A stretch of 64,000 nt of DNA from Gemmatimonadota bacterium (GTDB lineage: Bacteria; Gemmatimonadota; Gemmatimonadetes; Longimicrobiales; Gaopeijiaceae), in the NCBI GenBank assembly GCA_028875075.1, contig JAPPGF010000036.1:107217-171216 (forward strand). The letters run 5' to 3'. The notes under the pieces were generated by a model. The model worked only from the letters and a program-made list of their open reading frames with translations. It searched no databases and had not been told where the DNA came from. Positions within the stretch are counted from its first letter, which is position 1. The number at the start of each line of letters is the position of its first letter. Below, in pieces: positions 1 through 8,314 of this stretch. A program made the position numbers and the translations under genes.

Positions 1-512
1 ACGGCTTCTGCGCGCATGAAGAATGTCGGATGTGCGAGCGGGCATTCGACAAACAGGTCCCGCACGAGATCTGCCGGTTCCACGAGCGCATTAAGCCAGC
101 GCTCGTAGCGGAGAGCGCCGCGCCCGAGACCCGAGCGCGGGATGTAGCGAATACCGCAGCCGCCGAGCACAAGTGTCGGGTCGTGCTCGGCCAGCTCGCG
201 TTGGCGGGCCAATCTCGCCGGAAGGGCGATGTCGTCCGCGTCCATGCGTGCCAACCATCGTCCCCGTGCCGCGTAGCGTGCCCGCTCCAACGCGGCAACT
301 AAGCCGAGCCGATCTTGGGTGAACACACGCACACGCGGATCTGTAGTGGCCCAATCTTCGAGTAGCCGCGGCGTGGCGTCACGGGACCCGTCGTCGACGA
401 CCACAACTTCAAAATCGTCATCGGTTTGCCGCACGAGTGAGTCGATACAGGTCGCCAAGTGGTCGGCGCCATCCCGCACGGGAAGCAAAACGGAGACAGA
501 CGGCGTGCTCAG
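1..512 (-). CDS. Glycosyltransferase family 2 (partial, C-terminus beyond window edge)
   Basis: Likely transfers a sugar from a nucleotide-sugar donor during polysaccharide or glycolipid synthesis. Translating the minus strand gives the classic GT-A start: LPVRDGADHL, a strand ending EVVVVDDGSRDATPRLL, then the metal-binding stretch ARMDADDIALP near residue 85. About 170 residues are present and the frame stays open to base 1, so the C-terminal half is missing. The start is unusual. An in-frame TAG lies two codons upstream, and the first plausible initiator is CTG at 512-510, 11 nt after GAGGAG; it gives Met-Ser-Thr-Pro-Ser-Val-Ser. A TTG nine codons further in is the alternative. The donor sugar cannot be told from this fragment. 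Confidence 0.85.
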   Translation of the reverse strand, partial: MSTPSVSVLLPVRDGADHLATCIDSLVRQTDDDFEVVVVDDGSRDATPRLLEDWATTDPRVRVFTQDRLGLVAALERARYAARGRWLARMDADDIALPARLARQRELAEHDPTLVLGGCGIRYIPRSGLGRGALRYERWLNALVEPADLVRDLFVECPLAHPTFFMRAEA

Positions 513-945
513 TGTCTAACTGACTCCTCTATTGAGGAAGTGACGCCAATTCGGTGATGAGCAGCTGTTCGACCGGAACTAGCGTAAAGAGTGCGTCCGG
601 GTGCTCGTGGCTCGCCCACACCGTCCGGGGCTCCGAGCCGAGCGTGCGCGTCCCCGCCGGGGGACTTGAGATTACCGACCAGTCAACCGTTCCCGGTCCA
701 CTCCCCCGTCGCCGTGTCCGGGGCGTCCATCGATATCACCATGTTCGCTCGGTGTGCCCTAGGTCCCGGCACGCCGAACACTACGTCAGACACGACCGTC
801 TGGGCTCCCCCATAGAGCTACGGTACGCCAGTATGGGCTTGCCCATCGCGCTGGACACTACGAACTCCCGGATCATCGCACGGACGGTCCGGCCCTCGGC
901 GAGTGCCCGATACTCGTAGCTTGCCGCGGCCCCAACGGCAGCGTG
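513..945 (-). pseudogene. Degenerate coding sequence following the second M16 peptidase
   Basis: After codon 485 or so of the M16 gene the minus strand carries protein-like stretches in shifting frames. The first reads ASYEYRALAEGRTV and MIREFVVSSAMGKPILAYRS. A second frame reads AQTVVSDVVFGVPG and MVISMDAPDTATGEWTG. A third ends WASHEHPDALFTLVPVEQLL. Together they resemble a beta-rich envelope domain of the DUF3108/LolA sort interrupted by at least two frameshifts, either a lost C-terminal extension of the peptidase or a separate dead gene. The family guess rests only on the rhythm of the first stretch. The rest of the gap to the glycosyltransferase shows nothing else. Confidence 0.35.
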
Positions 946-2408
946 TCGAAGCGCTCTCCCCAGGACTCCAGAAACAGTGCGGCAAGCGCCAGCGGTTCGC
1001 CGTCCATGTCGATGACACGCACGGGACCGAAGCGTTCTAGCTCGGACTTCAGTTGGGTGCCGTCGCCCACGACTACGAGCACCATCCGCTCCGGCAGTAA
1101 GTGATCTGTCGCAACTCGCCTGATATCAGAGGCGTCCAGCGCGGCAACTCGATCGCGGTACGTCTCGAGCGCGTCGTCGGGCAGGCCGAGTAGACGGTTA
1201 CTGGCGACTTGTCCGGCGATCTGCTGCGGTGTCTCGATCCTTAGCGGGAACGAGCCGATCATGAAGCTCCGTGTTACATTGAGCTCCTCGGCCGGCACAA
1301 GCTCGGTCCGCAGGCGCTCCACCTGGGCGAACAGCTCGGCGATCACGTCCACCACGACTTCGTTTCTCGCCTCGACGGCGGCCTGCCAGACGCCAAGATC
1401 GCGGCGGCGCGTACCCGCAGAGTACGCACCATATGTCCAGCCCCTCTCCTCTCGAAGAATCTGAAACAGGCGGCTGGTCATCCCGCCACCCAATAGCTCG
1501 TTGGCCACCGAGAGGGCGGTCCAGTCAGGGTGAGCACCTGACGCAAGCAGGTGGCCGGCCCGCACAACAGCTTGCACGGATCCAGGGCGGTGCACCAGCA
1601 GGACCTCACGTCGCGGGGTGGGAGGCGTACCATACGCCACTTCAGGAACGGACACCGGTTCCCAGCCCTGGAATGCGGCCTCAAGGGCGGGTGCGATTTC
1701 CTCTGCCGTGACCGATCCGGCTACGACAAATACCGTGTTGATAGGGCGGAACCAGCGGTCGTGGAACGCCTCAAGCGACTGGCGGTCGATCGTCCGTAGC
1801 GTCTCCTCGGTCTCCAGCCTTCCGTAGCCGTGCCCGCCGTAGACCGCACGGGTGAACGCCCGGCTCGCGAGCACGGACGGTCGTGCCAAGCTTGCTCGGA
1901 GCCCGGACAAAGCACGCGTTCGCACGAGCTCAAGCTCTTCTTCGGGGAACATGGGATTCATCACTATGTCAGCCAGCAGTGCTAGGCCGGTACCCAGGTC
2001 GGGCTCCAGCACCGCCAGCGTGACGTTGATCCAATCGGCGGTCGCCGAGGCATCCAACGAGCCGCCGACAAAGTCGATCGCCTCGGCAATTGAATCGGCG
2101 CTACGGCTTGCTGTGCCCTTTGTCAGAAGCTGGGCTGTGAAGGCAGCGAGCCCTACACGGTCCACCGGGTCCATCGCACTTCCGCCTCCGAGCACCGCCC
2201 GAATGGTGACGTAGGGTACCTCGTCCTGTGTGACCACGAGCAAGCGAGCTCCGTTCGCGAGCGTGCGTTCCTCAAACGACGGAAACGCTACGTCTTCCGT
2301 GGGTAGCGGAAGCGGCGCCTCCTGCTGGGCGGACGCCGGGACAGCCACTACCAAGATCAGAGTCACGAAAGCTGCGGCCGAAGCGGGAGCCATCATTGCG
2401 TCTTTCAC
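873..2408 (-). CDS. M16 family peptidase, catalytically inactive-type subunit, periplasmic
   Basis: A 511-residue insulinase-fold protein with an N-terminal signal peptide (cleavage near residue 28 after PASAQ). The usual zinc motif HxxEH is absent: the place where a catalytic subunit reads GxxHxxEH is GLAAFTAQLLTKGT. The second-domain substrate-binding signature is kept (GGGMTSRLFQILREERGWTYGA). This fits the non-catalytic partner of a heterodimeric M16B peptidase, as in mitochondrial processing peptidase. It starts at GTG 2408, overlapping the stop of the catalytic subunit by GTGA, so the two are translationally coupled. The last 25 residues (after FDTLPLGP) look out of frame compared with the sequence that continues in another frame, so the true C-terminus may be altered. 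Confidence 0.88.
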   Translation of the reverse strand: MKDAMMAPASAAAFVTLILVVAVPASAQQEAPLPLPTEDVAFPSFEERTLANGARLLVVTQDEVPYVTIRAVLGGGSAMDPVDRVGLAAFTAQLLTKGTASRSADSIAEAIDFVGGSLDASATADWINVTLAVLEPDLGTGLALLADIVMNPMFPEEELELVRTRALSGLRASLARPSVLASRAFTRAVYGGHGYGRLETEETLRTIDRQSLEAFHDRWFRPINTVFVVAGSVTAEEIAPALEAAFQGWEPVSVPEVAYGTPPTPRREVLLVHRPGSVQAVVRAGHLLASGAHPDWTALSVANELLGGGMTSRLFQILREERGWTYGAYSAGTRRRDLGVWQAAVEARNEVVVDVIAELFAQVERLRTELVPAEELNVTRSFMIGSFPLRIETPQQIAGQVASNRLLGLPDDALETYRDRVAALDASDIRRVATDHLLPERMVLVVVGDGTQLKSELERFGPVRVIDMDGEPLALAALFLESWGERFDTLPLGPRQATSIGHSPRAGPSVR

Positions 2409-3805
2409 CTCCCCGTTGCGGCCGCGGGCCGGGCGATTACAACGGTCTGGTTGTCCGATGTCAGATATGTTCGCGCGACACGCCGGAGATCCTCCAGCGT
2501 GATTGCCTCGTAGCGCTCGACTTGGTTATTGACCCGAAACGGATCGCGATAATGGAGCTGCGCAGCCTGCAGCAGGTTGCCCTTCGACTGCACGCGAAGT
2601 CGACTAGTGACGGCGTCGGCCCGCTCTTGATTCTTGGCCTTCCGCAGCTCGCGGTCGGTTATACCCGCCTCTTGGAGCGTGACGATCTCGGCCGCCACGA
2701 GCTCCTCGATGCGTTCGACCTCGACGCCCACATTGGGGATCGCTCCGATCGTCAACATCCCCCCACCGAGTCGGTCTCTATTGAACGCGGCTATCGCTAG
2801 GGCGGCCTGCTCGTCTTGGACTAAACGCCGCTCCAGCCGGCTGCTCTCGCCGCCGCTGAGCACTCCCACCAACAAGTCGAGCGCGTAAGCGTCCGGATGA
2901 TCGGCAGGCGGGGTATTGTAAGCCATCCAGATCCGGGGAAGCTGGGCCAAAGGATCGGGCAGCTCCAGCCGCCGTTCGCCGTCGGTACGCGGTGTTGTAG
3001 GAACCGGCGGAAGCGACGGCACCTCCGTACCCCGAGGGATCGCCCCAAAGTACTCCTCGGTAAGCGTACGAACCTGCCTCGGGGTCACGTCGCCCACAAC
3101 CGCCAGCACTGCGTTGTTGGGCACGTAATACCGCTCGTAGAAATCCAGCGCGTCACCGGCGGTCGCAGCGTCCAGATCGTCCATGGTGCCGATCGTAAGA
3201 TGCCGATACGGCGGGTAATCCGTCGCCAGCGTGTCCAGCGCAAGCTGGGCGTGCGCGTATGGCTGGTTGTCGATCCGGAAGCGCCGTTCCTCCTTCACCA
3301 CCTCTCGCTGCGTCTCTAGGCCGCGTTCGGTTACGACGAGTCGGTCCATACGCTCGGCGTGCGCCCAGAGGGCAAGGTTGAGTCGGTTGGCGGGCAGAAT
3401 CTCAAAATATGCGGTGCGATCGTTATCGGTCGTCCCGTTCAGCACGCCGCCGGCCTGCGTGATAAGCCGATCGAACTCGCCGTCGTCCAGATTCTCGGTT
3501 TCTTCGAACAGCAGGTGCTCGAACAAGTGGGCGAAACCACTACGTCCTGTCGGTTCGTGCGCGCTCCCGACGTAGTACCACATCGATACCGCTACGACCG
3601 GCGTCGAGTGATCCTCGGATACGATCACGTGGAGCCCGTTGGCTAGCGTGAACGTGTCGATCGGTATAGGGGACAGCCTGAAATCGGTCTGAGCAGCAAC
3701 CGAGCCTGCATGTGTCAGGACTGCGACGGTGACAACGAGGCCCAAAGGGTATACGCCCCGCGGGCGCAGTGCGGAGCGGCATGGACGCCCAGAGCGCTTA
3801 CGCAT
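2405..3805 (-). CDS. M16 family zinc metallopeptidase, catalytic subunit, periplasmic
   Basis: A 466-residue insulinase-fold protease expected to degrade peptides in the periplasm. The inverted zinc motif HLFEH is at residues 93-97, with the more distal glutamate probably in REVVKEERR. A signal peptide (GLVVTVAVLTHAGSVAAQ) lies near residues 22-39. I chose ATG 3805 rather than an in-frame codon at 3856 because GAGG stands 8 nt upstream and the signal peptide then sits at the N-terminus. The second-domain motif GGESSRLERRLVQDEQ is present. It is first in a two-gene unit with the HxxEH-less partner. A TATTAT box at 3853-3848 could be a -10 element, but no good -35 is seen. Confidence 0.92.
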   Translation of the reverse strand: MRKRSGRPCRSALRPRGVYPLGLVVTVAVLTHAGSVAAQTDFRLSPIPIDTFTLANGLHVIVSEDHSTPVVAVSMWYYVGSAHEPTGRSGFAHLFEHLLFEETENLDDGEFDRLITQAGGVLNGTTDNDRTAYFEILPANRLNLALWAHAERMDRLVVTERGLETQREVVKEERRFRIDNQPYAHAQLALDTLATDYPPYRHLTIGTMDDLDAATAGDALDFYERYYVPNNAVLAVVGDVTPRQVRTLTEEYFGAIPRGTEVPSLPPVPTTPRTDGERRLELPDPLAQLPRIWMAYNTPPADHPDAYALDLLVGVLSGGESSRLERRLVQDEQAALAIAAFNRDRLGGGMLTIGAIPNVGVEVERIEELVAAEIVTLQEAGITDRELRKAKNQERADAVTSRLRVQSKGNLLQAAQLHYRDPFRVNNQVERYEAITLEDLRRVARTYLTSDNQTVVIARPAAATGR

Positions 3806-3943
3806 AGTCTGAACCTCACGATTGCCGAACGGACAGTGGGAAACTCCATAATACACTCATGGGGCAGCTACGCGATTACGGCCAGACCCTGCTCGGGCAA
3901 GTACCGATAATTGTCGACCGATTTAAACTACTGGGTTACCCCT

Positions 3944-4255
3944 ATGAACGTGCCACAATTTGAGACAGTGGTGGTGTCGCGGAAGACCCCAAGTGATGGG
4001 CGTCTGCTTATTTCCGAGGCGCTAGCAAGAGATCTGGCGCCGGCGGGTCCCCAGCTTACAGTCGAGTTAAACGGTGTGCTGACAACGGCTGAACTCCACA
4101 GTATGACGTGTAAGTGTGGGAAGGGCGCAAGCGACAGCGCGGTGCACGTACATCATTTCATCGAGAGCCCCTTGCTGGCGACGCTCACGCCCGGTATCGA
4201 AGTCGTGCTGCGGCTCGACGAAGTATCTTTGGTACTGAGCGTCGACAACGTTTAG
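3944..4255 (+). CDS. Hypothetical protein with CxC/HxHH motif
   Basis: A protein of 103 residues that I do not recognise. The middle holds MTCKCGKGASDSAVHVHHF, where two Cys and three His residues within 20 positions could bind a metal. The rest is beta-rich with no signal peptide or membrane segment, ending LRLDEVSLVLSVDNV. An upstream in-frame TTG at 3911 would add 11 residues; ATG 3944 is preferred although no strong ribosome site is visible. It is divergent from the M16 pair and followed by rpsU. The third-position composition is less GC-rich than neighbouring genes, so it could be a fast-evolving or transferred gene. Confidence 0.55.
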   Translation: MNVPQFETVVVSRKTPSDGRLLISEALARDLAPAGPQLTVELNGVLTTAELHSMTCKCGKGASDSAVHVHHFIESPLLATLTPGIEVVLRLDEVSLVLSVDNV

Positions 4256-4438
4256 AGCCTCGGCCGTCGTCCACTTCGATTCTGCTGGGCCGCCGTATGA
4301 ACACTGATTCACCGGCCTCGGGAAACAGCCCTGGCCGCGAGTGGAACTGCCTCAGGGGCCTCGCTTGCTCTTGCTGCCCTTACATGCGGCCGTTTACCTT
4401 TTCCTTCTGTGAATTATGTCGACGGAGAGCCCATTACC

Positions 4439-4642
4439 TTGGAAGTAACCGTTCAAGACAACGAGAGCTTGGAGCGCGCCCTGCGCCGCTTCAAGCGGAA
4501 GGTACAGCGTTCGGGCCTCTACTCGGAGCTCCGTAAGCGACGCTTCTACGAAAAACCGAGCGCGCAGCGTAAACGGAAGCGCGAAGCGGCCATCCGCCGG
4601 GAGCGTCGGCGCCAACGCCGAGGTGTCCGTAACCACAGCTGA
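4439..4642 (+). CDS. rpsU: Small ribosomal subunit protein bS21
   Basis: Component of the 30S subunit that helps mRNA binding at initiation. The sequence has the family core [14 protein letters not shown] followed by [18 protein letters not shown] and a basic tail, matching bS21 over its length. The reading frame opens at GTG 4409, but alignment to the usual start of the family and the site GGAGA 9-10 nt upstream favour TTG 4439, giving 67 residues. It stands alone between a hypothetical gene and convergent fatty-acid genes, as rpsU often does. Confidence 0.9.
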   Translation: MEVTVQDNESLERALRRFKRKVQRSGLYSELRKRRFYEKPSAQRKRKREAAIRRERRRQRRGVRNHS

Positions 4643-4855
4643 AACCGCGCGACCATACTGCTCGGGCTCAATGGCGGCCCTCCTTCCGGGATTCCTGGGG
4701 AGGCGCGCCGTTCTTTGGTGAGGGAGTTCAGCGACGAGCCGTGGCCAGATTCGGTGCTTGCGGAAGCCCCATGACACTCCCTGCTAGGTAGACATGCCCC
4801 TCGGGCCGGGTCAGGCCGCCTGAGTTTGGGTGGTAACGGACAGACGATGTTTGGC

Positions 4856-5743
4856 TCAGAGCGGTGCCGGCACTGGCTCTTCGCCTGACCAGTCGTAGAA
4901 ACCCAGCCCGGATTTCCGCCCGTATCGTCCCAGAGTAACCATCCGCCGTAGCAGTGGTGGGGGAGCGTAGCGCTGTTCGCGGTACTCCCCGAACATGATC
5001 TCTGCGATCTTGTGGATGGTATCCAGCCCCACGAGGTCGCAAAGGGCGAACGGGCCCATCGGGTGCCCGCATCCCAACATCATTGCCCTGTCCATGTCCG
5101 ACACGTTTGCCACCCCGCGCTCTGCTTGGCGAATAGCATCGAGCATGTAGGGGACCAGAAGCAGGTTCACCACGAATCCAGGGTTGTCCTTGGCAACGAT
5201 CGGCACTTTGTCCAGCCGTCTGCCGAAATCAAGCGCGGCATCCAGCGTGTCAGGAGTGGTCGCTATTGTTCGTACAACTTCGACTAGTTTCATCACCGGC
5301 ACGGGATTGAAGAAGTGCAGCCCGACGAAGCGACCGGGCCGGGTACCTGCCGACAGGTCAGTGATCGGCAGCGAGCTGGTGTTGGACGCAAACACGGTGC
5401 GCTCGGCACATACCTCGTGTAGACGCCCAAACAGCTTGCGCTTGGTAGAGAAGTCCTCGACGATGGCCTCGATGACGAGATCGCGGTCGGCCAGATCAGC
5501 CAGAGCGGTGGTGTAGAGGATCCTGCCCTGTGCGGCATCGCGTTCGACTGCCGTCAGTCTATTCTTCTGGACGGCCTTCCCGAGTGATCCCTCGATCCGC
5601 TTCCGACCGCGGGCGAGCGCCCGTTGGTTGATTTCCAAAACTGTCACGCCGAAGCCGGCTCTAGCGGTGACCTCGGCGATGCCGCTCCCCATGAGCCCGC
5701 AGCCCACGACGCCAACTTTCTCGATCGTAACCACGTTCCCCAT
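4856..5743 (-). CDS. hbd: 3-hydroxybutyryl-CoA dehydrogenase
   Basis: NAD(P)-dependent interconversion of 3-hydroxyacyl-CoA and acetoacetyl-CoA, in beta-oxidation or its reverse. The Rossmann motif G14-x-G16-xx-G19 is in KVGVVGCGLMGSGIAE. The family stretches SNTSSLPITDL, HFFNPVPVMKLVEVV and NPGFVVNLLLVPYMLDA follow, and the C-terminal helical domain ends with GRKSGLGFYDW. The length of 295 aa is usual. The start has a near-perfect site, AAGGAGGAG 5 nt before ATG. It lies downstream of the thiolase on the same strand with a 167-bp gap, suggesting a short fatty-acid operon or two co-regulated genes. Confidence 0.95.
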   Translation of the reverse strand: MGNVVTIEKVGVVGCGLMGSGIAEVTARAGFGVTVLEINQRALARGRKRIEGSLGKAVQKNRLTAVERDAAQGRILYTTALADLADRDLVIEAIVEDFSTKRKLFGRLHEVCAERTVFASNTSSLPITDLSAGTRPGRFVGLHFFNPVPVMKLVEVVRTIATTPDTLDAALDFGRRLDKVPIVAKDNPGFVVNLLLVPYMLDAIRQAERGVANVSDMDRAMMLGCGHPMGPFALCDLVGLDTIHKIAEIMFGEYREQRYAPPPLLRRMVTLGRYGRKSGLGFYDWSGEEPVPAPL

Positions 5744-5910
5744 GAGCTCCTCCTTCTCAGTCGTCCCTGACCACCCAGGATGTGCCTAGCCATGCCATGG
5801 AAGTGCCGCTGAGCTCACGAGTGCCCGCCAGCGGGCAGTGACCCGAGTAGCTGCCCAAGCCCGAGCGTTGCGTCCCCTCGGTCCCAATGTGGCCTGCCTT
5901 GAGCCGCGGT

Positions 5911-7122
5911 TCAGTCGGGCCGTACATCCACCACGATAGCCCCCCCTTGGCCCCCGCCTATGCACGCCGAACCCAGGCCTAGGCCGCCGCCCCGGCGTTG
6001 TAGCTCATGGAGAAGGTGTATGATGATGCGGGTACCGGACGCGGCAAGAGGATGCGTGAGTGCGATTGCCCCGCCATCGACGTTAGTCTTCGCGGGATCC
6101 AACCCCAGCTCCCTCTCGACTGCCTTATACTGGGGCGCGAACGCTTCGTTGACCTCGACCAGATCCATGTCCGTCACACTGAGCCTGGCCCGCTCGAGCG
6201 CGATGCGGGTCGCTGGCGCGGGACCGATTCCCATGACGCTCGGATCCACTCCTGCGAAACCCCAGGAGATCAGACGGCCGAGCGGGCGGAGCCCGCGCGC
6301 CTCCGCCCAAGCGGCATCGGCTAGTACGCACGCAGCCGCCCCGTCACCAATACCGCTAGCATTGCCTGCGGTAACCAATCCATCCTTCTTGAAATACGGC
6401 CTGAGAGTCGCCAGATCCCCTATGGTGGTCTCTGGTCGCATGTGTTCGTCTGCCCGGTACTCAGCCTCCCCCCGGCGCGTGCGCGCCTTGACGGGCGTAA
6501 TCTCGGCATCGAGGCGACCCTCGTCCCATGCTCGCTTGGCACGCCGCTGCGACTCCAACGCCACCGTGTCCGCTTCTCGCCGTGTCACGCTGTAGCGTTC
6601 CGCCAAGTTCTCCGCGGTCTGGGCCATCGTCATTCCACAGTGCGCGTCGATCAGAGCCTGCCAGAGCAAATCCTCGAAGAAACCACCGGCGTCGCCTAAC
6701 CTCAGCCTACCCCAGCGTGCGCCCCGCACGACATGCGGTGCCATGCTCATCGACTCGGTGCCGCCACACAGAGTGACATCCGAGTCGCCCAGCAGGATCT
6801 CTTTCGCCCCCTGTACAATGGCTTCGAGACCTGAACCGCAAAGGCGGTTCACCGTGAGTGCGCCCGCTTCCTCTGGCACTCCTGCACCTAGCGCTACATG
6901 ACGCGCGAGATAGATCGCGTCGGCCGAAGTCTGAAGCGCGTTGCCGAAGAAGGTGTGGCCGACATCGGCGGCCGTGGCACCTGACTCGCCGAGCGCCGCC
7001 TGGGCGGCGAACACGCCAAGCTCGGTGGCGGTGAGACTCTTGAGTGATCCTCCGAACGCACCGAATCCCGTTCGTTTGCCGGAGAGAAAAACGACCTCGC
7101 GGTCTTGCCCCTGTGTTCCCAT
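5911..7122 (-). CDS. Acetyl-CoA C-acyltransferase (thiolase)
   Basis: Thiolytic cleavage of 3-ketoacyl-CoA or condensation of two acetyl-CoA. The nucleophile C95 sits in NRLCGSGLEA; the C-terminal His (H357) and second Cys (C387, GSACIGGGQGGA) complete the triad. At 403 aa it has full family length. The usual GGAIALGHPxGASG reads GGAIALTHPLAASG, so two small glycines near the active site are Thr and Ala. It pairs with the downstream hydroxyacyl-CoA dehydrogenase. A 7-bp hairpin lies 67-87 nt upstream. Biosynthetic versus degradative direction cannot be settled from sequence alone. Confidence 0.93.
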   Translation of the reverse strand: MGTQGQDREVVFLSGKRTGFGAFGGSLKSLTATELGVFAAQAALGESGATAADVGHTFFGNALQTSADAIYLARHVALGAGVPEEAGALTVNRLCGSGLEAIVQGAKEILLGDSDVTLCGGTESMSMAPHVVRGARWGRLRLGDAGGFFEDLLWQALIDAHCGMTMAQTAENLAERYSVTRREADTVALESQRRAKRAWDEGRLDAEITPVKARTRRGEAEYRADEHMRPETTIGDLATLRPYFKKDGLVTAGNASGIGDGAAACVLADAAWAEARGLRPLGRLISWGFAGVDPSVMGIGPAPATRIALERARLSVTDMDLVEVNEAFAPQYKAVERELGLDPAKTNVDGGAIALTHPLAASGTRIIIHLLHELQRRGGGLGLGSACIGGGQGGAIVVDVRPD

Positions 7123-7545
7123 GGCTCCGGCTACCCGGCTGCACTTTGTTCGATTCCTCTAGGAATGGCCCCGAGGGCAGGGCGAGCCGACCGCCGAGCC
7201 GGGGCGGTCCGCCCCTAGGCCTCGAACAGCTGGCATAGCCTACGACCTAGGCAAAATCTCCATCCGCTGCGGAATGTCGCGCACTGGCCTCTACTGCGGT
7301 GCGAGTCCGGGAGGAGCCGCGCGTCTGTTGAATGACCTCAGTACCGGCGTTGACAGTCTGCGCTGTGTGGGCAGCTCGGGCTTCGCAGATACGGCCGAAG
7401 CTCGTCGGAATCAGCTGCTAGTGCGCCTACTGGCCATCTGGCTCGCATAGGCCTTGTTCTGCAGAGTGCTGCAGGGCCACCGATAATCCGGCATGCGGAG
7501 CCAGCGGTACGGGTAAGCCTGTGCGACGGAGTGCGGAACGCGGGC
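7123..7545. other. Non-coding gap upstream of the thiolase, with a small hairpin
   Basis: No convincing protein is seen in any frame. The one structured element is a perfect 7-bp inverted repeat, GACCGCC at 7189-7195 and GGCGGTC at 7203-7209, around a 7-nt loop. It lacks a T tract, so it may be a weak terminator for the lipoprotein unit or an operator of the thiolase gene. Confidence 0.4.
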
Positions 7546-8004
7546 TCAGTCCCGGGGCACCACCATGACAGCTCCGCGGCCCTCCTCGCGGCTGCCGGTG
7601 ACCACAAAGGGATAGTTGCCGGGCGGTGCTCCGGCGAACGTCACGACAAACCGCGCCCCCATCTCGACGAGCGGCGGACTGCTTTCTTGCCAGGAGTCTC
7701 GCAGGAAGTCCGCTGCGGGGGCCGGGAGGCTGTCAAGAATGAAGCTGATCACGTGCACCTGCCGGTCACGGGTCACGAACTGGACAAGATCCCCCGCGCG
7801 TACCGTGACCAGGGCGGGCTCGACACGCTCGCCGTCTTCGGTGCTCTCCAGCTGGACGGTATGCACGGGATCACGCTCGCCCAGGCCCAGTGAGTCCCGC
7901 AGAAACGTATCGGGGAAGAGATCGGGGTTGGTCCGATCGCAGCCGGTCAGCAGGATCGTCAACCCCGTCAGCAAGAGTGTGTCCGGGCGGACACCACGGA
8001 TCAT
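7546..8004 (-). CDS. Cupredoxin-like lipoprotein
   Basis: 152 residues beginning MIRGVRPDTLLLTGLTILLTGC, a lipoprotein signal with lipobox LLTGC, so it is membrane-anchored outside the cytoplasm. The mature part has the layout of plastocyanin-like proteins: VTVRAGDLVQFVTRDRQVHVISF, then GARFVVTFAGAPPGNYPFVV and GRGAVMVV. The copper ligands are not clearly conserved: a His is present in QVHVISF, but no Cys-x-x-x-His loop follows. I therefore read it as a structural cupredoxin fold rather than a proven blue-copper protein. The frame is open upstream to 8259, but that part overlaps another small ORF and lacks coding character; ATG 8004 is preferred. Confidence 0.7.
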   Translation of the reverse strand: MIRGVRPDTLLLTGLTILLTGCDRTNPDLFPDTFLRDSLGLGERDPVHTVQLESTEDGERVEPALVTVRAGDLVQFVTRDRQVHVISFILDSLPAPAADFLRDSWQESSPPLVEMGARFVVTFAGAPPGNYPFVVTGSREEGRGAVMVVPRD

Positions 8005-8071
8005 CAAGGCGGGCGGCGGTCCATCGGAGGTTACTAGGTCCGATGGCAGCGTTGGGGGTCGGCACCGCTGC

Positions 8072-8179
8072 TCATGTTGGGTCGGCACCACATGCCACAC
8101 AGAAGCGCCAGCGCACTTCCACTTCTTCGCCGCAGGTATGGCATGGCGCCTTGTGCAGATCTGTCCCCAGAACGGGCAA
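8072..8179 (-). CDS. Very small double-CxxC zinc-ribbon protein (35 aa)
   Basis: A reading frame of only 35 residues carries APCHTCGEEVEVRWRFCVACG and ends ADPT, that is CxxCG at residues 13-17 and CxxCG at 27-31. This spacing is typical of a zinc ribbon. TTG 8179 is the likely start, with GGAAGGGG just upstream. An overlapping frame upstream reads VLERTVHGLGDLSEGDYCP, so the original protein may have been longer with a frameshift near 8180. It lies between the TPR gene and the lipoprotein on the same strand and could be part of that unit. Confidence 0.5.
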   Translation of the reverse strand: MPVLGTDLHKAPCHTCGEEVEVRWRFCVACGADPT

Positions 8180-8314
8180 TAGTCCCCTTCCGATAGATCT
8201 CCGAGGCCGTGAACGGTTCGTTCCAATACACTGGACGGGTGCGTAGGATTCCCTCCCACCAGCGCACGGTGGGAGCAGTTCAGGGAGTCAAGCGTCGCGG
8301 GTGAGGTTCCGCGG

